64,000 nt of DNA from Arenicola marina (taxonomy: Eukaryota; Annelida; Polychaeta; Arenicolidae). The notes beneath the pieces are model-generated. The model did not search any database and was not told where the DNA came from. It saw nothing but the letters and a program-made list of their open reading frames with translations. The stretch's first letter is position 1. Every line of letters starts with the position of its first letter. The translations under genes were made by a program, and so were the position numbers. The stretch is from NCBI GenBank assembly GCA_964019135.1, contig OZ025252.1:5224823-5288822 (forward strand), given 5' to 3'. Of the stretch, positions 1-11,924 are shown one piece after another.

Positions 1-3000
1 CCAATAACGTCGTTAGAACTCCCTCAAACAGACCCCATGGCCTGCACCAATAACGTCGTTAGTTCTCTGAAACAGACCCCTTGACCTGCACCAATAACGT
101 CGTTACAGTTCCCTCAAACAGACCCCATGGCCTGCACCAATAACGTCGTTAGTTCCCTGAAACAGATCCCTTGACCTGCACCAATAACGTCGTTACAGTT
201 CCCTCAAACAGACCCCTTGACCTGCACCAATAACGTCGTTACAGTTCCCTCAAACAGACCCCTTGACCTGCACCAATAACGTCGTTACAGTTCCCTCAAA
301 CAGACCCCATGGCCTGCTCCAATAACGTCGTTACAGTTCCCTCACACAGACCCCTTGACCTGCACCAATAACGTCATTACAGTTCCCTCAAATAGACCCC
401 TTGACCTGCCCCAATAACGTCGTCAGAACTCCCTCAAACAGACCCCTTGACCTGCACCAATAACGTCGTTACAGTTCTCTCAAACAGACCCCATGGCCTG
501 CACCAATAACGTCGTTACAGTTCCCTCAAACAGACCCCTTGACCGGCACCAATAACATCGTTAGAGTTCCCTCATACAGACCCCTTGACCTGCACCAATA
601 ACGTCGTTACAGTTCCCTCAAACAGACCCCATGACCTGCACCAATAACGTCGTTAGAACTCCCTCAAACAGACCCCTTGACCGGCACCAATAGCATCGTT
701 AGAACTTCCTCAAACAGACCCCTTGACTTGCACCAATAACGTCGTTGCAGTTCCCTCAAACAGATCCCTTGACCTGCACCAATAACGTCGTTACAGTTCC
801 CTCAAACAGACCCCATGGCCTGCACCAATAACGTCGTTAAAACTCCCTCAAACAGACCCCATGGCCTGCACCAATAACGTCGTTAGTTCTCTGAAACAGA
901 CCCCTTGACCTGCACCAATAACGTCGTTACAGTTCCCTCAAACAGACCCCTTGACCTGCACCAATAACGTCGTTAGTTCCCTGAAACAGATCCCTTGACC
1001 TGCACCAATAACGTCGTTACAGTTCTCTCAAACAGTCCCCTTGACCTGCACCAATAACGTCGTTAGAACTCCCTCAAACAGACCCCATGGCCTGCACCAA
1101 TAACGTCGTTAGTTCCCTGAAACAGACCCCTTGACCTGTACCAATAACGTCGTTACAGTTCCCTCAAACAGACCCCTTGACCTGCACCAATAACGTCGTT
1201 ACAGTTCCTTCAAACAGACCCCTTGGCCTGCACCAATAACGTCGTTACAGTTCCCTCAAACAGACCCCATGGCCTGCTCCAATAACGTCGTTACAGTTCC
1301 CTCAAACAGACCCCTTGACCTGCACCAATAACGTCGTTACAGTTCTCTCAAACAGACCCCTTGACCTGCACCAATAACGTCGTTACAGTTCCCTCAAACA
1401 GACCCCTTGACCTGCACCAATAACGTCGTTACAGTTCTCTCAAACAGACCCCATGGCCTGCACCAATAACGTCGTTACAGTTCCCTCAAACAGACCCCAC
1501 GGCCTGCACCAATAACGTCGTTGCAGTTCCCTCAAACAGACCCCATGACCTGCCCCAATAACGTCGTCAGAACTCCCTCAAACAGACCCCTTGACCTGCA
1601 CCAATAACGTCGTTACAGTTCTCTCAAACAGACCCCATGGCCTGCACCAATAACGTCGTTACAGTTCCCTCAAACAGTCCCCTTGACCGGCACCAATAAC
1701 ATCGTTAGAGTTCCCTCATACAGACCCCTTGACCTGCACCAATAACGTCGTTACAGTTCCCTCAAACAGACCCCATGACCTGCACCAATAACGTCGTTAG
1801 AACTCCCTCAAACAGACCCCTTGACCGGCACCAATAGCATCGTTAGAACTTCCTCAAACAGACCCCTTGACTTGCACCAATAACGTCGTTAGAACTCCCT
1901 CAAACAGACCCCATGGCCTGCACCAATAACGTCGTTAGTTCTCTGAAACAGACCCCTTGACCTGCACCAATAACGTCGTTACAGTTCCCTCAAACAGACC
2001 CCATGGCCTGCACCAATAACGTCGTTAGTTCCCTGAAACAGATCCCTTGACCTGCACCAATAACGTCGTTACAGTTCTCTCAAACAGTCCCCTTGACCTG
2101 CACCAATAACGTCGTTAGAACTCCCTCAAACAGACCCCATGGCCTGCACCAATAACGTCGTTAGTTCCCTGAAACAGACCCCTTGACCTGTACCAATAAC
2201 GTCGTTACAGTTCCCTCAAACAGACCCCTTGACCTGCACCAATAACGTCGTTACAGTTCCTTCAAACAGACCCCTTGACCTGCACCAATAACGTCGTTAC
2301 AGTTCCCTCAAACAGACCCCATGGCCTGCTCCAATAACGTCGTTACAGTTCCCTCAAACAGACCCCTTGACCTGCACCAATAACGTCGTTACAGTTCCCT
2401 CAAACAGACCCCTTGACCTGCACCAATAACGTCGTTACAGTTCCCTCAAACAGACCCCTTGACCTGCACCAATAACGTCGTTACAGTTCTCTCAAACAGA
2501 CCCCATGGCCTGCACCAATAACGTCGTTACAGTTCCCTCAAACAGACCCCACGGCCTGCACCAATAACGTCGTTGCAGTTCCCTCAAACAGACCCCTTGA
2601 CCTGCACCAATAACGTCGTTACAGTTCTCTCAAACAGACCCCATGTCCTGCACCAATAATGTTGTTAGAACTCCCTCAAACAGACCCCTTGACCTGCACC
2701 AATAACGTCGTGACAGTTCCCTCAAACAGACCCCATGGCCTGCACCAATATCGTCGTTACAGTTCCCTCAAACAGACCCCATGGCCTGCACCAATAACGT
2801 CGTTAGTTCCCTGAAACAGATCCCTTGACCTGCACCAATAACGTCGTTACAGTTCTCTCAAACAGTCCCCTTGACCTGCAGCAATAACGTCGTTAGAACT
2901 CCCTCAAACAGACCCCATGGCCTGCACCAATAACGTCGTTAGTTCCCTGAAACAGACCCCTTGACCTGTACCAATAACGTCGTTACAGTTCCCTCAAACA

Positions 3001-3634
3001 GACCCCTTAACCTGCACCAATAACGTCGTTACAGTTCCTTCAAACAGACCCCTTGACCTGCACCAATAACGTCGTTACAGTTCCCTCAAACAGACCCCAT
3101 GGCCTGCTCCAATAACGTCGTTACAGTTCCCTCAAACAGACCCCTTGACCTGCACCAATAACGTCGTTACAGTTCCCTCAAACAGACCCCTTGACCTGCA
3201 CCAATAACGTCGTTACAGTTCCCTCAAACAGACCCCTTGACCTGCACCAATAACGTCGTTACAGTTCTCTCAAACAGACCCCATGGCCTGCACCAATAAC
3301 GTCGTTACAGTTCCCTCAAACAGACCCCATGGCCTACACCAATAACGTCGTTGCAGTTCCCTCAAACAGACCCCTTGACCTGCACCAATAACGTCGTTAC
3401 AGTTCTCTCAAACAAACCCCATGTCCTGCACCAATAATGTTGTTAGAACTCCCTCAAACAGACCCCTTGACCTGCACCAATAACGTCGTGACAGTTCCCT
3501 CAAACAAACCCCATGGCCTGCACCAATATTGTCGTTACAGTTCCCTCAAACAGACCCCATGTCCTGCACCAATAATGTTGTTAGAACTCCCTCAAACAGA
3601 CCCCTTGACCTGCACCAATAACGTCGTTACAGTT
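1..3634. repeat. 46-bp tandem array (minisatellite), cut by window start
   Basis: About 79 head-to-tail copies of a 46-bp unit built on CCAATAACGTCGTTACAG followed by a CCCTCAAACAGACCCC block and a TTGACCTGCA or ATGGCCTGCA tail. A 43-bp variant lacks three bases after CGTTAG and reads TCTCTGAAAC or TCCCTGAAAC. Variants recur in blocks: the TAGTTCTCTG variant near 882 and again near 1934, the TTGACCTGTACC variant near 1139, 2190 and 2969. This shows segmental duplication within the array at about 1.05 kb and shorter steps. No gene or transposon signature lies inside. The left end lies outside the window. Confidence 0.95.
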
Positions 3635-4770
3635 GTAACTAGCCCGTTGATACAAAGTAGGACCTCGTCAGTAAACCACAGGGCCTTTGCCATCATTAAC
3701 CCTGTGATCATAAATTATAAGTTATCTGTCTAAATTAAGTTCTTCATATTCACAGCTTCTATATGCAAGTAAGCACTCGGTGTGACTCTATAATTCTACA
3801 TTTACTTCAACCTAATAGCTATAGGGATAAACCATTTATAATTCATGACACCACGCATGTGAGACAACTTGCTGTCTAGACATGTAAACACCACGTGTGT
3901 AAGTTTACTCTCCAAATGGCTTTAAAGATATACGACATGAAACACCTTTAAACTACTATGCAATTGTTACTGGAAGACCGGAAAATAAGAATATCTGAAA
4001 GCACCACAGCTCCTCCATAGGAGTGGGGCGCTGTGGATGCAGCCCCCCCCCCCCCCGAAAGATGACAACAAAGAGGACACAAACCTTAAGACAGGGGCTT
4101 AAATACTGGAGTTTACGGCTCCCACAATGCCATACAAGCAAGGTCAAGGACGCTCAACATTTCCGGCAGACGACGTGTGCGCGATATAAAACAAAACATA
4201 GCACAACTGTAAGATAATAAAAGTTAATCTGTAAGTTAGAAAGAGTGTCAGTGGAAATTTAACAGATACCAAGGTAGGAACACATATAAAGTAGACCTGG
4301 AATATACACAGGGTCCTGATTCTTTAAATCTAAGGAGATACAGATGAGAAGTAAATCCAGTGACAACTGACAAAATCTATTCCGTGACAGCCGCTGTCTT
4401 CCACCCGAGTACCCAATCTGCGAAAAACGTGCATGTCACAATTAACATGCCTTCTTTAAATTGTGGCAATTTCCCTATTTGTATGCATATAAACAGTAGC
4501 GCCATTAAGACCATTTTTTGCATTTTTCATTGCAAAATGTTGAATGTTTTATCCGTATCAAAAAGTAACATGGTTCATGTCGCTATGGATTCCATACCTG
4601 TCTCGATTGTGTTTGTCCACGTTTGAAGTATTGTAAAGCGGTCGGGAGAACTAACACAGAACCATTATATCATAAACTGTTTTTATTTCGTCCATAACAA
4701 AGCCCCTCCCGTTGATTATGGCAGAAGTTACATCCCTGCGGTTGATGGCTACTGGTGATATAACCCTGTG
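3635..4770. other. Unique AT-rich spacer, no gene seen
   Basis: Single-copy sequence after the 46-bp array. It has short open frames only, one C tract near 4043, and no recognisable protein, tRNA or transposon end. I see nothing further to support. Confidence 0.6.
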
Positions 4771-6600
4771 GTTTTCCTGCTTTTAGGCGACCGACGGCGT
4801 CACCCAGGGCCGAGGGCGGCCCGACTTGATGTACCAATGACCAGGCTGCTGTGGCTGCTGTCAAATACTTCCCACAGACTCCAGATACCGGTACCAGTCC
4901 GCCCGCCACCCCGCCACAGACTTCCGCCACGTGCCCCCGCCACCCACCCATACACCCCCGGAGGGGGAGGACTAACTGCCGCTCTTGAGGAGAACAGATG
5001 GGCAGACGGCCGGGGCGTATCATTGCAATAGTGGGACCCTTGATTAGTGGCCTGCTACGCCGGGGGAGGGCGCCAGGGGTTCACAGCAACCGCCGTATGA
5101 CCAGCCCCCCAATACACGAGACAGATGGTGGGCGAGCTGTGAGGTATATCATTACTCCATCCAGCTACTAACCGCCCTCTCTACCATCCACCAGACCCTG
5201 CCGCCTTTCCAGGCGTCTTCACGCCGGCACCGGGCATGCAAGGATAAGGAGACGGACAGAGGGGGATAGAGAAGGAAAGAGAAAGAGGGAGATACGAACA
5301 AAAAAGCGACGCAATCCCAGAATAGTAGCGTAGCGGTGGGGCCCTTGGATAGCAAAGAGTTCTGTCTGTCTGTGTGTCCGTCCGCCGCCCAGACTGGGAG
5401 ACCCTCTCAGGCCCGCTGTACGTCCCCCGGGGAGGACACACGGCATTATTTGTAGACCACGGCGGGCCCTCGCTGTCGCCTTAAAGGAAGGCAGCCAGCT
5501 AGCGGCCAACGGCGGGTCCGGAAACGGGCCGACGGCGGGGAGGCGGCCGGGGAAGGCGGTCGGGGCCCAGGAAGGCCGTACCGGACACACACAACGGATT
5601 GGGCCTACCCGACGGATTTGCGGGCTGACAGTCGCGGGAGCCTAGCTGACGGAGTGGCTGTCGGGTCAGGAGCCAAGGGTTTGTGTGTAGCTGGCGCATT
5701 AGGAGTTCCTTCACAGCCTGGGACAAAAGAGAGACAGAACCTGGCTCGGTTAAAACCGTCCCACTGGCTGAACGGCCGGGGCCAGCGGCCGGGGGCCAGC
5801 GGGCTGGGGGCCATCCCGCGGGGGGCGATCTCCTCCTTCCACCTATGTAGAGATTGACACTTGTCGACCCCTAGCGGCCACTGACTCGGCCCGTTATTAG
5901 ACTACGCACCCCCCCCCCCCCCGCCCCGCGACCCGCCGACCCCCCGATCCAACCACCCTTTCCAAGATTCGACCATTGTGGGACCTCCGGGCCGCGCGGT
6001 TTATATGGGATGACCATTGAGGTACCGCCGTGCGCTTGCAATCATCCTCCCCCACTCCAACCCCCACCGCCGCCACCGCCACCCTCATAGGTCCCTTGGC
6101 AACTCCCTCCACGGCTCCACGGCTCCCTTGGCAACCCATCCGCCCCCCCCCCCCTGCCCACCCCCACCCCACCAGGGTCCCAGGGAGGCAGCGCGGCGCC
6201 TGCGCCGTGTCGGAGACCGCAGACCCTGCAGACCGGCGGCCGGGGATGAGGACGGAGCCCTGCAGGGCCGAACCCTGGTGATAGCTTTCATCAGATCCCG
6301 CTGTTTTTGACGCTGACGGCCTGGCCGGCGAGTCTGACAAGAGGACGGCAGTTGTGGGTCTTGATCCCCTCGGCGGGTGTCCACCCACATAGCGGAAGCT
6401 GGTGATATCCCACCATCACCACCCCCCGCCCCACACCCCCACCCCCACCCACTACCCTCCCCTCCCCTCCCACCCCCACCGGCTCCGGCGCGCTAGCCAG
6501 CGGTGAAGCCGTACGCGTGATTCTTGTGTGTCCTCGTCTGACCACAATTCTCTGTGGTGCAGTCCGTCGTCCGTCATCCGTCCCCTGGTTGGGGCAGCCC
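4771..6600. other. GC- and CpG-rich region upstream of the 6.9-kb gene
   Basis: GC content and CpG frequency rise sharply here compared with flanking spacer, with C tracts near 5910, 6140 and 6420-6480. The region ends just upstream of a GC-rich coding sequence and could be a CpG-rich promoter or 5' region of that gene. No splice-supported exon or conserved peptide was recognised, and the several overlapping open frames on both strands look like low-stop GC-rich shadows. Confidence 0.4.
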
Positions 6601-6605
6601 GCCCA

Positions 6606-6777
6606 ACACGAGGAAGGATATATATATATACGGTAGGACGAGGACCCAGGCCCCGGCCTTGCATGGTGGCCCCACTGTACACGAGGCACGACACAAGGAA
6701 GGATATAACTACGGTAGGACCCAGGAACCAGCCTTGCATGGGCTCACTGTACACGAGGTCCGACATATATATACACA
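6606..6777 (+). repeat. 72/73-bp direct repeats with TATA-like tracts upstream of a gene
   Basis: Two full copies and one partial copy start at ACACGAGG at 6606, 6679 and 6751. They share AAGGATATA, ACGGTAGGAC and GCCTTGCATGG blocks. Copies 1 and 3 carry TATATATATA-type tracts near 6619 and 6771. The block lies 120-290 bp upstream of the ATG at 6899, so it could lie in or near a promoter, but no transcription start is visible. Confidence 0.7.
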
Positions 6778-6898
6778 CATGTTCATCCGCTTATTATAGG
6801 ATACTGGATACCCGCGGCGTAATAAAGTGGACATCGGATACCGCGAGGGGCCGGAGATTAAAGAGTGAGTGGGATACACGTGGTGGGTAGCCGTCGCC

Positions 6899-8146
6899 AT
6901 GGAAGCTGCGGGGGCGTCTCTCGGGGTGTCACGTGACCTCACGAAGGGCACCCGAGACGGCAATTCGCCGTCGCCGTCTAATAGAGTTCTCATCAGCGTG
7001 GAAGACACTTCGGCGCTCCGGTCTGGGGCGCCCTCTATCGACGAATGCTCGGATACCGGAAGTCCATGTCCGCCCGACGACATGCGCGCGCAGTCCATGG
7101 GACAGCTGGACGCCCTGGGGGAGGAGGGTGATGACAATCAGGACGATTCGTCGGATTTGTATAAGTGTCCCAGCTTCCCGCGTTTACCGAGACGCTTGCC
7201 CAATTCCGAGATGGATTCTCGTACAAACTACAGCATGACACATCTTGAGACGAGCTCCATCTCCCCGCGGGTCAGCACCACCAATCTGACGTGTCTGAGT
7301 CGCGAGGACCGCCTGGATAGTCGGGATTGCCTCTCGCTCCAGGACGCTCCCTTCTCTACGGCGCTCGTCCGGAGCGTCAGCTCCCGCGGGGTGGACCAAC
7401 TCCCGCCGCTAGAGGGAGCCATCGGAGGCCGCCTGCGGGGTCTGGGATTGGAGCCCGATGGCGGGTACCTGGCGCCGGACTACGGGATGCATGGGCGGCA
7501 CGGGCGGCCTTGTCAGCTCGTCTCCCGCTCCACCTCCTGCCCTTCCATGGCCACGCGCCGGTCCCCCTGCTCGTCCCCCTGGGCCCTGGATAGACCCCTG
7601 GTGCCCCCCAGCCACCCCCACACGTACGCCGCCCAGGCCCCCCAGCACCGACCCGCGGGGTCCGGGGAGGGACGCCGGGACCAGGATCAGGACCGGGACC
7701 GGGACCGGGGGAGCGCTTCCAACTCTCCCCTTACGCCTCACAAAGACTTGCAAGGACAGACTGCTGATTCGGACCCCTGTGAAGCCAAGCCCCCCGCCAC
7801 CGGCGGTGACGACACCCCGGCCTCGACACAGCAGCAGCAGCAGCAGCAGCAGCAGCCGCAGCAGCAAGCACGAGCACACGACCCGGCTAAAACGACGCCG
7901 AACCAAAACCTGAATAGCTCAGCAGACAATGCGACAACGAAGGCAGCGGCGGAGAAGAAATCCCCATCCGGGGAACCCCAGCGCAAAAACAGCAGCGGCG
8001 TCGTCAACATCCGGGACATTCCGTCGTCCGTGGCCCAGAAGGTCATTGGGGGTCACCGCAACGACTACAGACCGGAACCGACGGAGAACGTGCGCAGGAA
8101 GTGTCTGCGCTGGCTTAACAGCCTTGACTTGGAGGATGAGGACTAG
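6899..8146 (+). CDS. Uncharacterised, largely disordered 415-aa protein with poly-Gln tract
   Basis: An open frame of 415 codons starts at an ATG in good context (CGCCATGG) and ends with TAG at 8146. An in-frame GTG lies 30 bases upstream, but ATG at 6899 is the natural start. The protein looks real although I do not recognise the family. It is rich in Ser, Pro, Asp and Arg, with serine clusters of phosphosite type (SRSTSCPSM near residue 205), a mixed-charge RDQDQDRDRDRG stretch near 260, and a Gln tract near residues 310-325 encoded by a CAG run at 7829-7863. The most structured-looking part is the last 50 residues, including VVNIRDIPSSVAQKVIGG, then RRKCLRWLNSL, then an acidic end. No membrane segment or signal peptide is seen, suggesting a cytoplasmic or nuclear adaptor-like protein (inference). 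It may be the last or only coding exon. A GTGAGT at 6865 leaves room for an alternative first exon. Confidence 0.65.
   Translation: MEAAGASLGVSRDLTKGTRDGNSPSPSNRVLISVEDTSALRSGAPSIDECSDTGSPCPPDDMRAQSMGQLDALGEEGDDNQDDSSDLYKCPSFPRLPRRLPNSEMDSRTNYSMTHLETSSISPRVSTTNLTCLSREDRLDSRDCLSLQDAPFSTALVRSVSSRGVDQLPPLEGAIGGRLRGLGLEPDGGYLAPDYGMHGRHGRPCQLVSRSTSCPSMATRRSPCSSPWALDRPLVPPSHPHTYAAQAPQHRPAGSGEGRRDQDQDRDRDRGSASNSPLTPHKDLQGQTADSDPCEAKPPATGGDDTPASTQQQQQQQQQPQQQARAHDPAKTTPNQNLNSSADNATTKAAAEKKSPSGEPQRKNSSGVVNIRDIPSSVAQKVIGGHRNDYRPEPTENVRRKCLRWLNSLDLEDED
7829..7863 (+). repeat. CAG microsatellite coding poly-Gln
   Basis: About nine consecutive CAG codons, one CCG interruption, then further CAG and CAA, in frame within the 6899-8146 coding sequence. 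Such pure CAG runs are usually length-polymorphic. Confidence 0.85.
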
Positions 8147-8723
8147 TGCTGCAGCGCGGCTGGAGTGGAGGCCACCCTTCAGGCCCTCGAATATTCATGA
8201 GGCACCTTGGAAATTAATACAGACAATGGCATTCCATGAATATATTTCATTGGGGACCTAAGTGTGTTACAATGCCGACTAGGGTGGGTGGCAGTGGGTG
8301 GACTAGCTGGACTGTTTCCGCCTGTCCGCCGAGTGTGGACAGTGGGGTCCAATGGGGGAGGGGGGGGGGGGGTGGCGACGAAATGGCTTCATCGTAAAAA
8401 AATTATAGTGAGCCTGGTGAATTATTACACCTTCCCGAATAACAAGCTTTCGGTCAATGTCCCCCAATCAAGGTAGTCTTAAGAGCAACATCAGTTCGGC
8501 TATATTTGTGATGACGATGCAAAGTTTGTGACTTTATGCCAGTGTAATTAAATAATATATAAGATGAACTTAATGAGATAACTAGGGACAAAGATACGAT
8601 ATGTCGTCTAGAAAGTGGATAAATCCATACTCGGCCGTGCCAAAAATGGGCAATACAGGGATATGAGTTGCGTCTGAAACTCATCGATGTGAAGGGGAAT
8701 TTGTAGGTTATGTATTAGTTTCA

Positions 8724-8729
8724 AATAAA
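8724..8729 (+). promoter_or_regulatory. Polyadenylation signal AATAAA
   Basis: A canonical AATAAA lies 578 bases after the stop codon of the 6899-8146 gene, in AT-rich 3' sequence (8147-8790) and just before the 12-bp array. It fits a 3' UTR of about 600 bases. No other gene competes for it. Confidence 0.55.
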
Positions 8730-8792
8730 CGCCAAATTACAGTCTTAAGATTATGTGGACAAACTACATGTCACGGTCTGCGTTTTTCATAT

Positions 8793-10496
8793 GCTGTCAC
8801 CTGTGTTGCCACCTGTGCTGCCACCTGTGCTGCCCCCCTCTGCTGCCACCTGTGCTGCTACCGTGGTGCTCCCTGTGCTGCCCCCTGTGCTGCCACCAGT
8901 GTTGCCACCTGTGCTGCCCCCTGTGCTCCCCCCTGTGCTCCCCCTGTGCTGCCCCCTGTGCTGCCACCTGTGCTGCCCCCCTCTGCTGCCACCTGTGCTG
9001 CCCCCTGTGCTGCCCCCTGTGCTGCCACCAGTGTTGCCACCAGTGTTGCCACCTGTGCTGCCCCCTGTGCTGCCCCCTGTGCTGCCCCCTGTGCTGCCCC
9101 CTGTGCTCCCCCCTGTGCTCCCCCCTGTGCTCCCCCTGTGCTGCCCCCTGTGCTGCCACCTGTGCTGCCACCTGTGCTGCCACCTGTGCTGCCCCCTGTG
9201 CTGCCCCCTGTGCTGCCCTCTGTGCTGCCCTCTGTGCTGCCCCCTGTGCTGCCCCCTGTGCTGCCCTCTGTGCTGCCCTCTGTGCTGCCCCCTGTGCTGC
9301 CCCCTGTGCTGCCCTCTGTGCTGCCCCCTGTGCTGCCCCCTGTGCTGCCCTCTGTGCTGCCCCCTGTGCTGCCCCCTGTGCTGCCCCCTGTGCTGCCCCC
9401 TGTGCTGCCCCCTGTGCTGCCCCCTGTGCTGCCCCCTGTGCTGCCCTCTGTGCTGCCCCCTGTGCTGCCCCCTGTGCTGCCCCCTGTGCTGCCACCTGTG
9501 CTGCCCCCTGTGCTGCCACCAGTGTTGCCACCTGTGCTGCCCCCTGTGCTGCCCCCTGTGCTGCCCCCTGTGCTGCCACCAGTGTTGCCCCCTGTGCTGC
9601 CCCCTGTGCTGCCCCCTGTGCTGCCCCATGTGCTGCCCCCTGTGCTGCCACCAGTGTTGCCCCCTGTGCTGCCCCCTGTGCTGCCCTCTGTGTTGACCCC
9701 TTTGCTGCCCCCTGTGCTGCCCCCTGCGCTGCCCTCTGTGCTGCCCCCTGTGCTGCCCCCTGTGCTGCCCCCTGTGCTGCCCCCTGTGCTGCCCCCTGTG
9801 CTGCCCCCTGTGCTGCCCCCTGTGCTGCCCCCTGCGCTGCCACCTGTGCTGCCCCCTGTGCTGCCACCAGTGTTGCCACCTGTGCTGCCACCTGTGCTGC
9901 CCTCTGTGCCGCCACCTCAGCTGCCACCTGTGCTGCCCCCTGTGCCGCCACCTCAGCTGCCACCTGTGCTGCCCCCTGTGCTGCTCTTTGTGCTGCCCCC
10001 TGCGCTGCCCCCTGTGCTGCCCCCTGCGCTGCCCCCTGTGCTGCTCTCTGTGCTGCCCCCTGTGTTGGCCCCTGTGCTGCCCCCTGTGCTGCCCTCTGTG
10101 CTGCCCTCTGTGTTGGCCCCTTTGCTGCCCCATGTGCTGCCCCCTGTGCTGCCCCCTGTGTTGGCCCCTGTGCTGCCCCCTGTGCTGCCCCCTGTGCTGC
10201 CCCCTGTGCTGCCCCCTGCGCTGCCCCCTGTGCTGCCCTCTGTGCTGCCCTCTGTGTTGGCCCCTTTGCTGCCCCCTGTGCTGCCCCCTGTGCTACCCCC
10301 TGTGCTGCCCCCTGTGCTGCCCTCTGTGCTGCCCTCTGTGTTGACCCCTTTGCTGCCCCCTGTGCTGCCCCATGTGCTGCCCCCTGTGCTGCCCCCTGCG
10401 CTGCCCCCTGTGCTGCCCTCTGTGCTGCCCCCTGTGCTGCCCCCTGTGCTGCCCCCTGCGCTGCCACCTGTGCTGCCCCCTGTCTCGCCTCTTTGA
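8793..10496. repeat. 12-bp CTG-rich tandem array
   Basis: About 140 copies of CTGTGCTGCCCC, with variants ending CCACC, CCCTC, CCACCAGTGTTG and GTTGGCCCC. Because 12 is divisible by 3 and the unit lacks stops, several frames on both strands stay open for hundreds of codons (Cys-Ala-Ala-Pro, Val-Leu-Pro-Pro and similar). I regard those as non-coding. The strand carries CTG once per unit with strong C/G strand asymmetry. Confidence 0.95.
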
Positions 10497-10689
10497 TAGT
10501 AGGACTTATAGGTGGGGTTGCAGGGCAAGGAAGCTCCCTGCCATGACGCATCAGTGGTTGGGTGTTGCCCGCGGTGTCTTTCCCACATCCCGGGTTATAT
10601 TGACTGTGACAGGCTAGTAGGCGTGAAAGCAGAGTCCGCCACCGAACCCCAGGTCCGGTAAAGGGCCGGGAACGGGGCCTAGAACGGAG
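10497..10689. other. Short unique spacer between arrays
   Basis: Single-copy sequence between two 12-bp arrays. No gene or element is recognised. Confidence 0.5.
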
Positions 10690-10837
10690 CCGGGGAGAGG
10701 CTGGGAAGGGGCCGGAAAGGGGCCCGGGAAGGGGCCCGGGAAGGGGCCCGGGAAGGGGCCCGGGAAGGGGCCCGGGAAGGGGCCCGGGAAGGGGCCCGGG
10801 AAGGGGCCCGGGAAGGGGCCCGGGAAGGGGCTGGGTA
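10690..10837. repeat. 12-bp GGGCCCGGGAAG array
   Basis: About eleven copies of GGCCCGGGAAGG, near perfect in the centre. Each unit contains the palindromes GGGCCC and CCCGGG. The unit is unrelated to the preceding 12-bp array. Confidence 0.9.
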
Positions 10838-11149
10838 CGTTCCAGCCAGGGACAGTCACAATATCGAGCTTCCCCCTCGAAGGCGTGTAAAGAAACCACG
10901 TAGCCACTCCCCTGGCGACCCATACAGGCGGACCCGCCACCACTTGAGCCTTTCCCCGTCTGGGGGCCCATTATGCGAAGTCGACCCATCTCTCCAGCTC
11001 GATCATTGAAGGGAGAAAAGAGAGATAGACAGAATTGGGCGCAGGGTGGATACGCTGGAGCTGGAGAGGGGGAGTGGGGAGGAGGGTGGGGGGTGCTGCA
11101 TGACAGACATAGCTGCAATGTAATGGCAAAAAAATAGGCGGGAGGGAGG

Positions 11150-11460
11150 GGCGGGGGAGGGGGCTGGCGGATGGGAGCAATAGCATGACGTCGTGGAGGT
11201 GGGAGCTAGGCATGGCAAGGGGGGGGGGGGTGGCGGCTGGGAGGAATAGCATGACGTCGTGGAGGTGGGAGCTAGGCATGGCAAGGGGGGGGGGTGGCGG
11301 CTGGGAGCAATAGCATGACGTCGAGGAGGCGGGAGGCATGGCAGGGGGGGGTGGGGGTGGCGGCTGGGAGACGTCGTGGAGGCGGGAGGCATGGCAGGGG
11401 GGGGGGGGGGGGGGTGGCGGCTGAGAGACGTCGTGGAGGCGGGAGGCATGGCAGGTCATG
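11150..11460. repeat. 53-66-bp G-tract array with ATGACGTCG core
   Basis: Five copies marked by GACGTCG at 11187, 11253, 11317, 11370 and 11427, each with GGCATGGCA followed by a run of 8-19 G. The G-run length varies between copies. G-quadruplex formation is plausible. Confidence 0.85.
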
Positions 11461-11604
11461 AAGGGCGTGGATGTAGTACATAGTACATGGCAAAGATGGA
11501 AAGACAAGGTGAAAAACATGTGGAGGGGAGGAGGGTAAATGACAAGCAGGGATAAGAGGTGATGGAAAACGTGGTGGGTGTACGTGTGGGGAGGGGGAGT
11601 GGTG

Positions 11605-11924
11605 CAGGGGCGCATCCAGTCCAGGGACACCCCCCCCCCGCTCGCCGTTTTGGGGAACAATACCGTTTTTTCTCAATGCAAACTTTAGGCCTGCTGAAGC
11701 GTGGACCCCACCCCCCTTTTTTACGAAGAATGCCCATCTTAGGCTCAAAGCCCTGGCGCCCCCCCCCCCCCCCCGCCCCCTAACACTCCGGTCGTCAGAA
11801 AATTGGTAGACCCCCCCGGTTGCAAGCTTTTTCCGAGCCCGCCGCCCCCTCCCCCTGGTCGCAAGTTTTCAGTGGACCCCCTCTCCACCCCCCCCCCCTT
11901 TTCAAATTCCTGGGTTCGCCCCTC
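11605..11924. mobile_element. Short inverted-repeat element (CAGGGGCG-type ends)
   Basis: The left end reads CAGGGGCGCATCCAG and the right end reads CTGGGTTCGCCCCTC, an imperfect terminal inverted repeat. The 320-bp interior is C-tract rich and has no coding capacity. CAGGGGCG-type termini are common among hAT-like non-autonomous elements, but no clean 8-bp target duplication is visible. The interior phrase GTCGCAAGTTTT recurs near 19055, suggesting a second relative there. Confidence 0.4.

Noticed and set aside
8753..11118. Very long open frames on both strands (up to about 770 codons) through the 12-bp array
   Set aside because: The 12-bp unit has no stop and its period is divisible by 3, so frames stay open by arithmetic. 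Cys-Ala-Ala-Pro or Val-Leu-Pro-Pro repeats in several overlapping frames are not credible genes.
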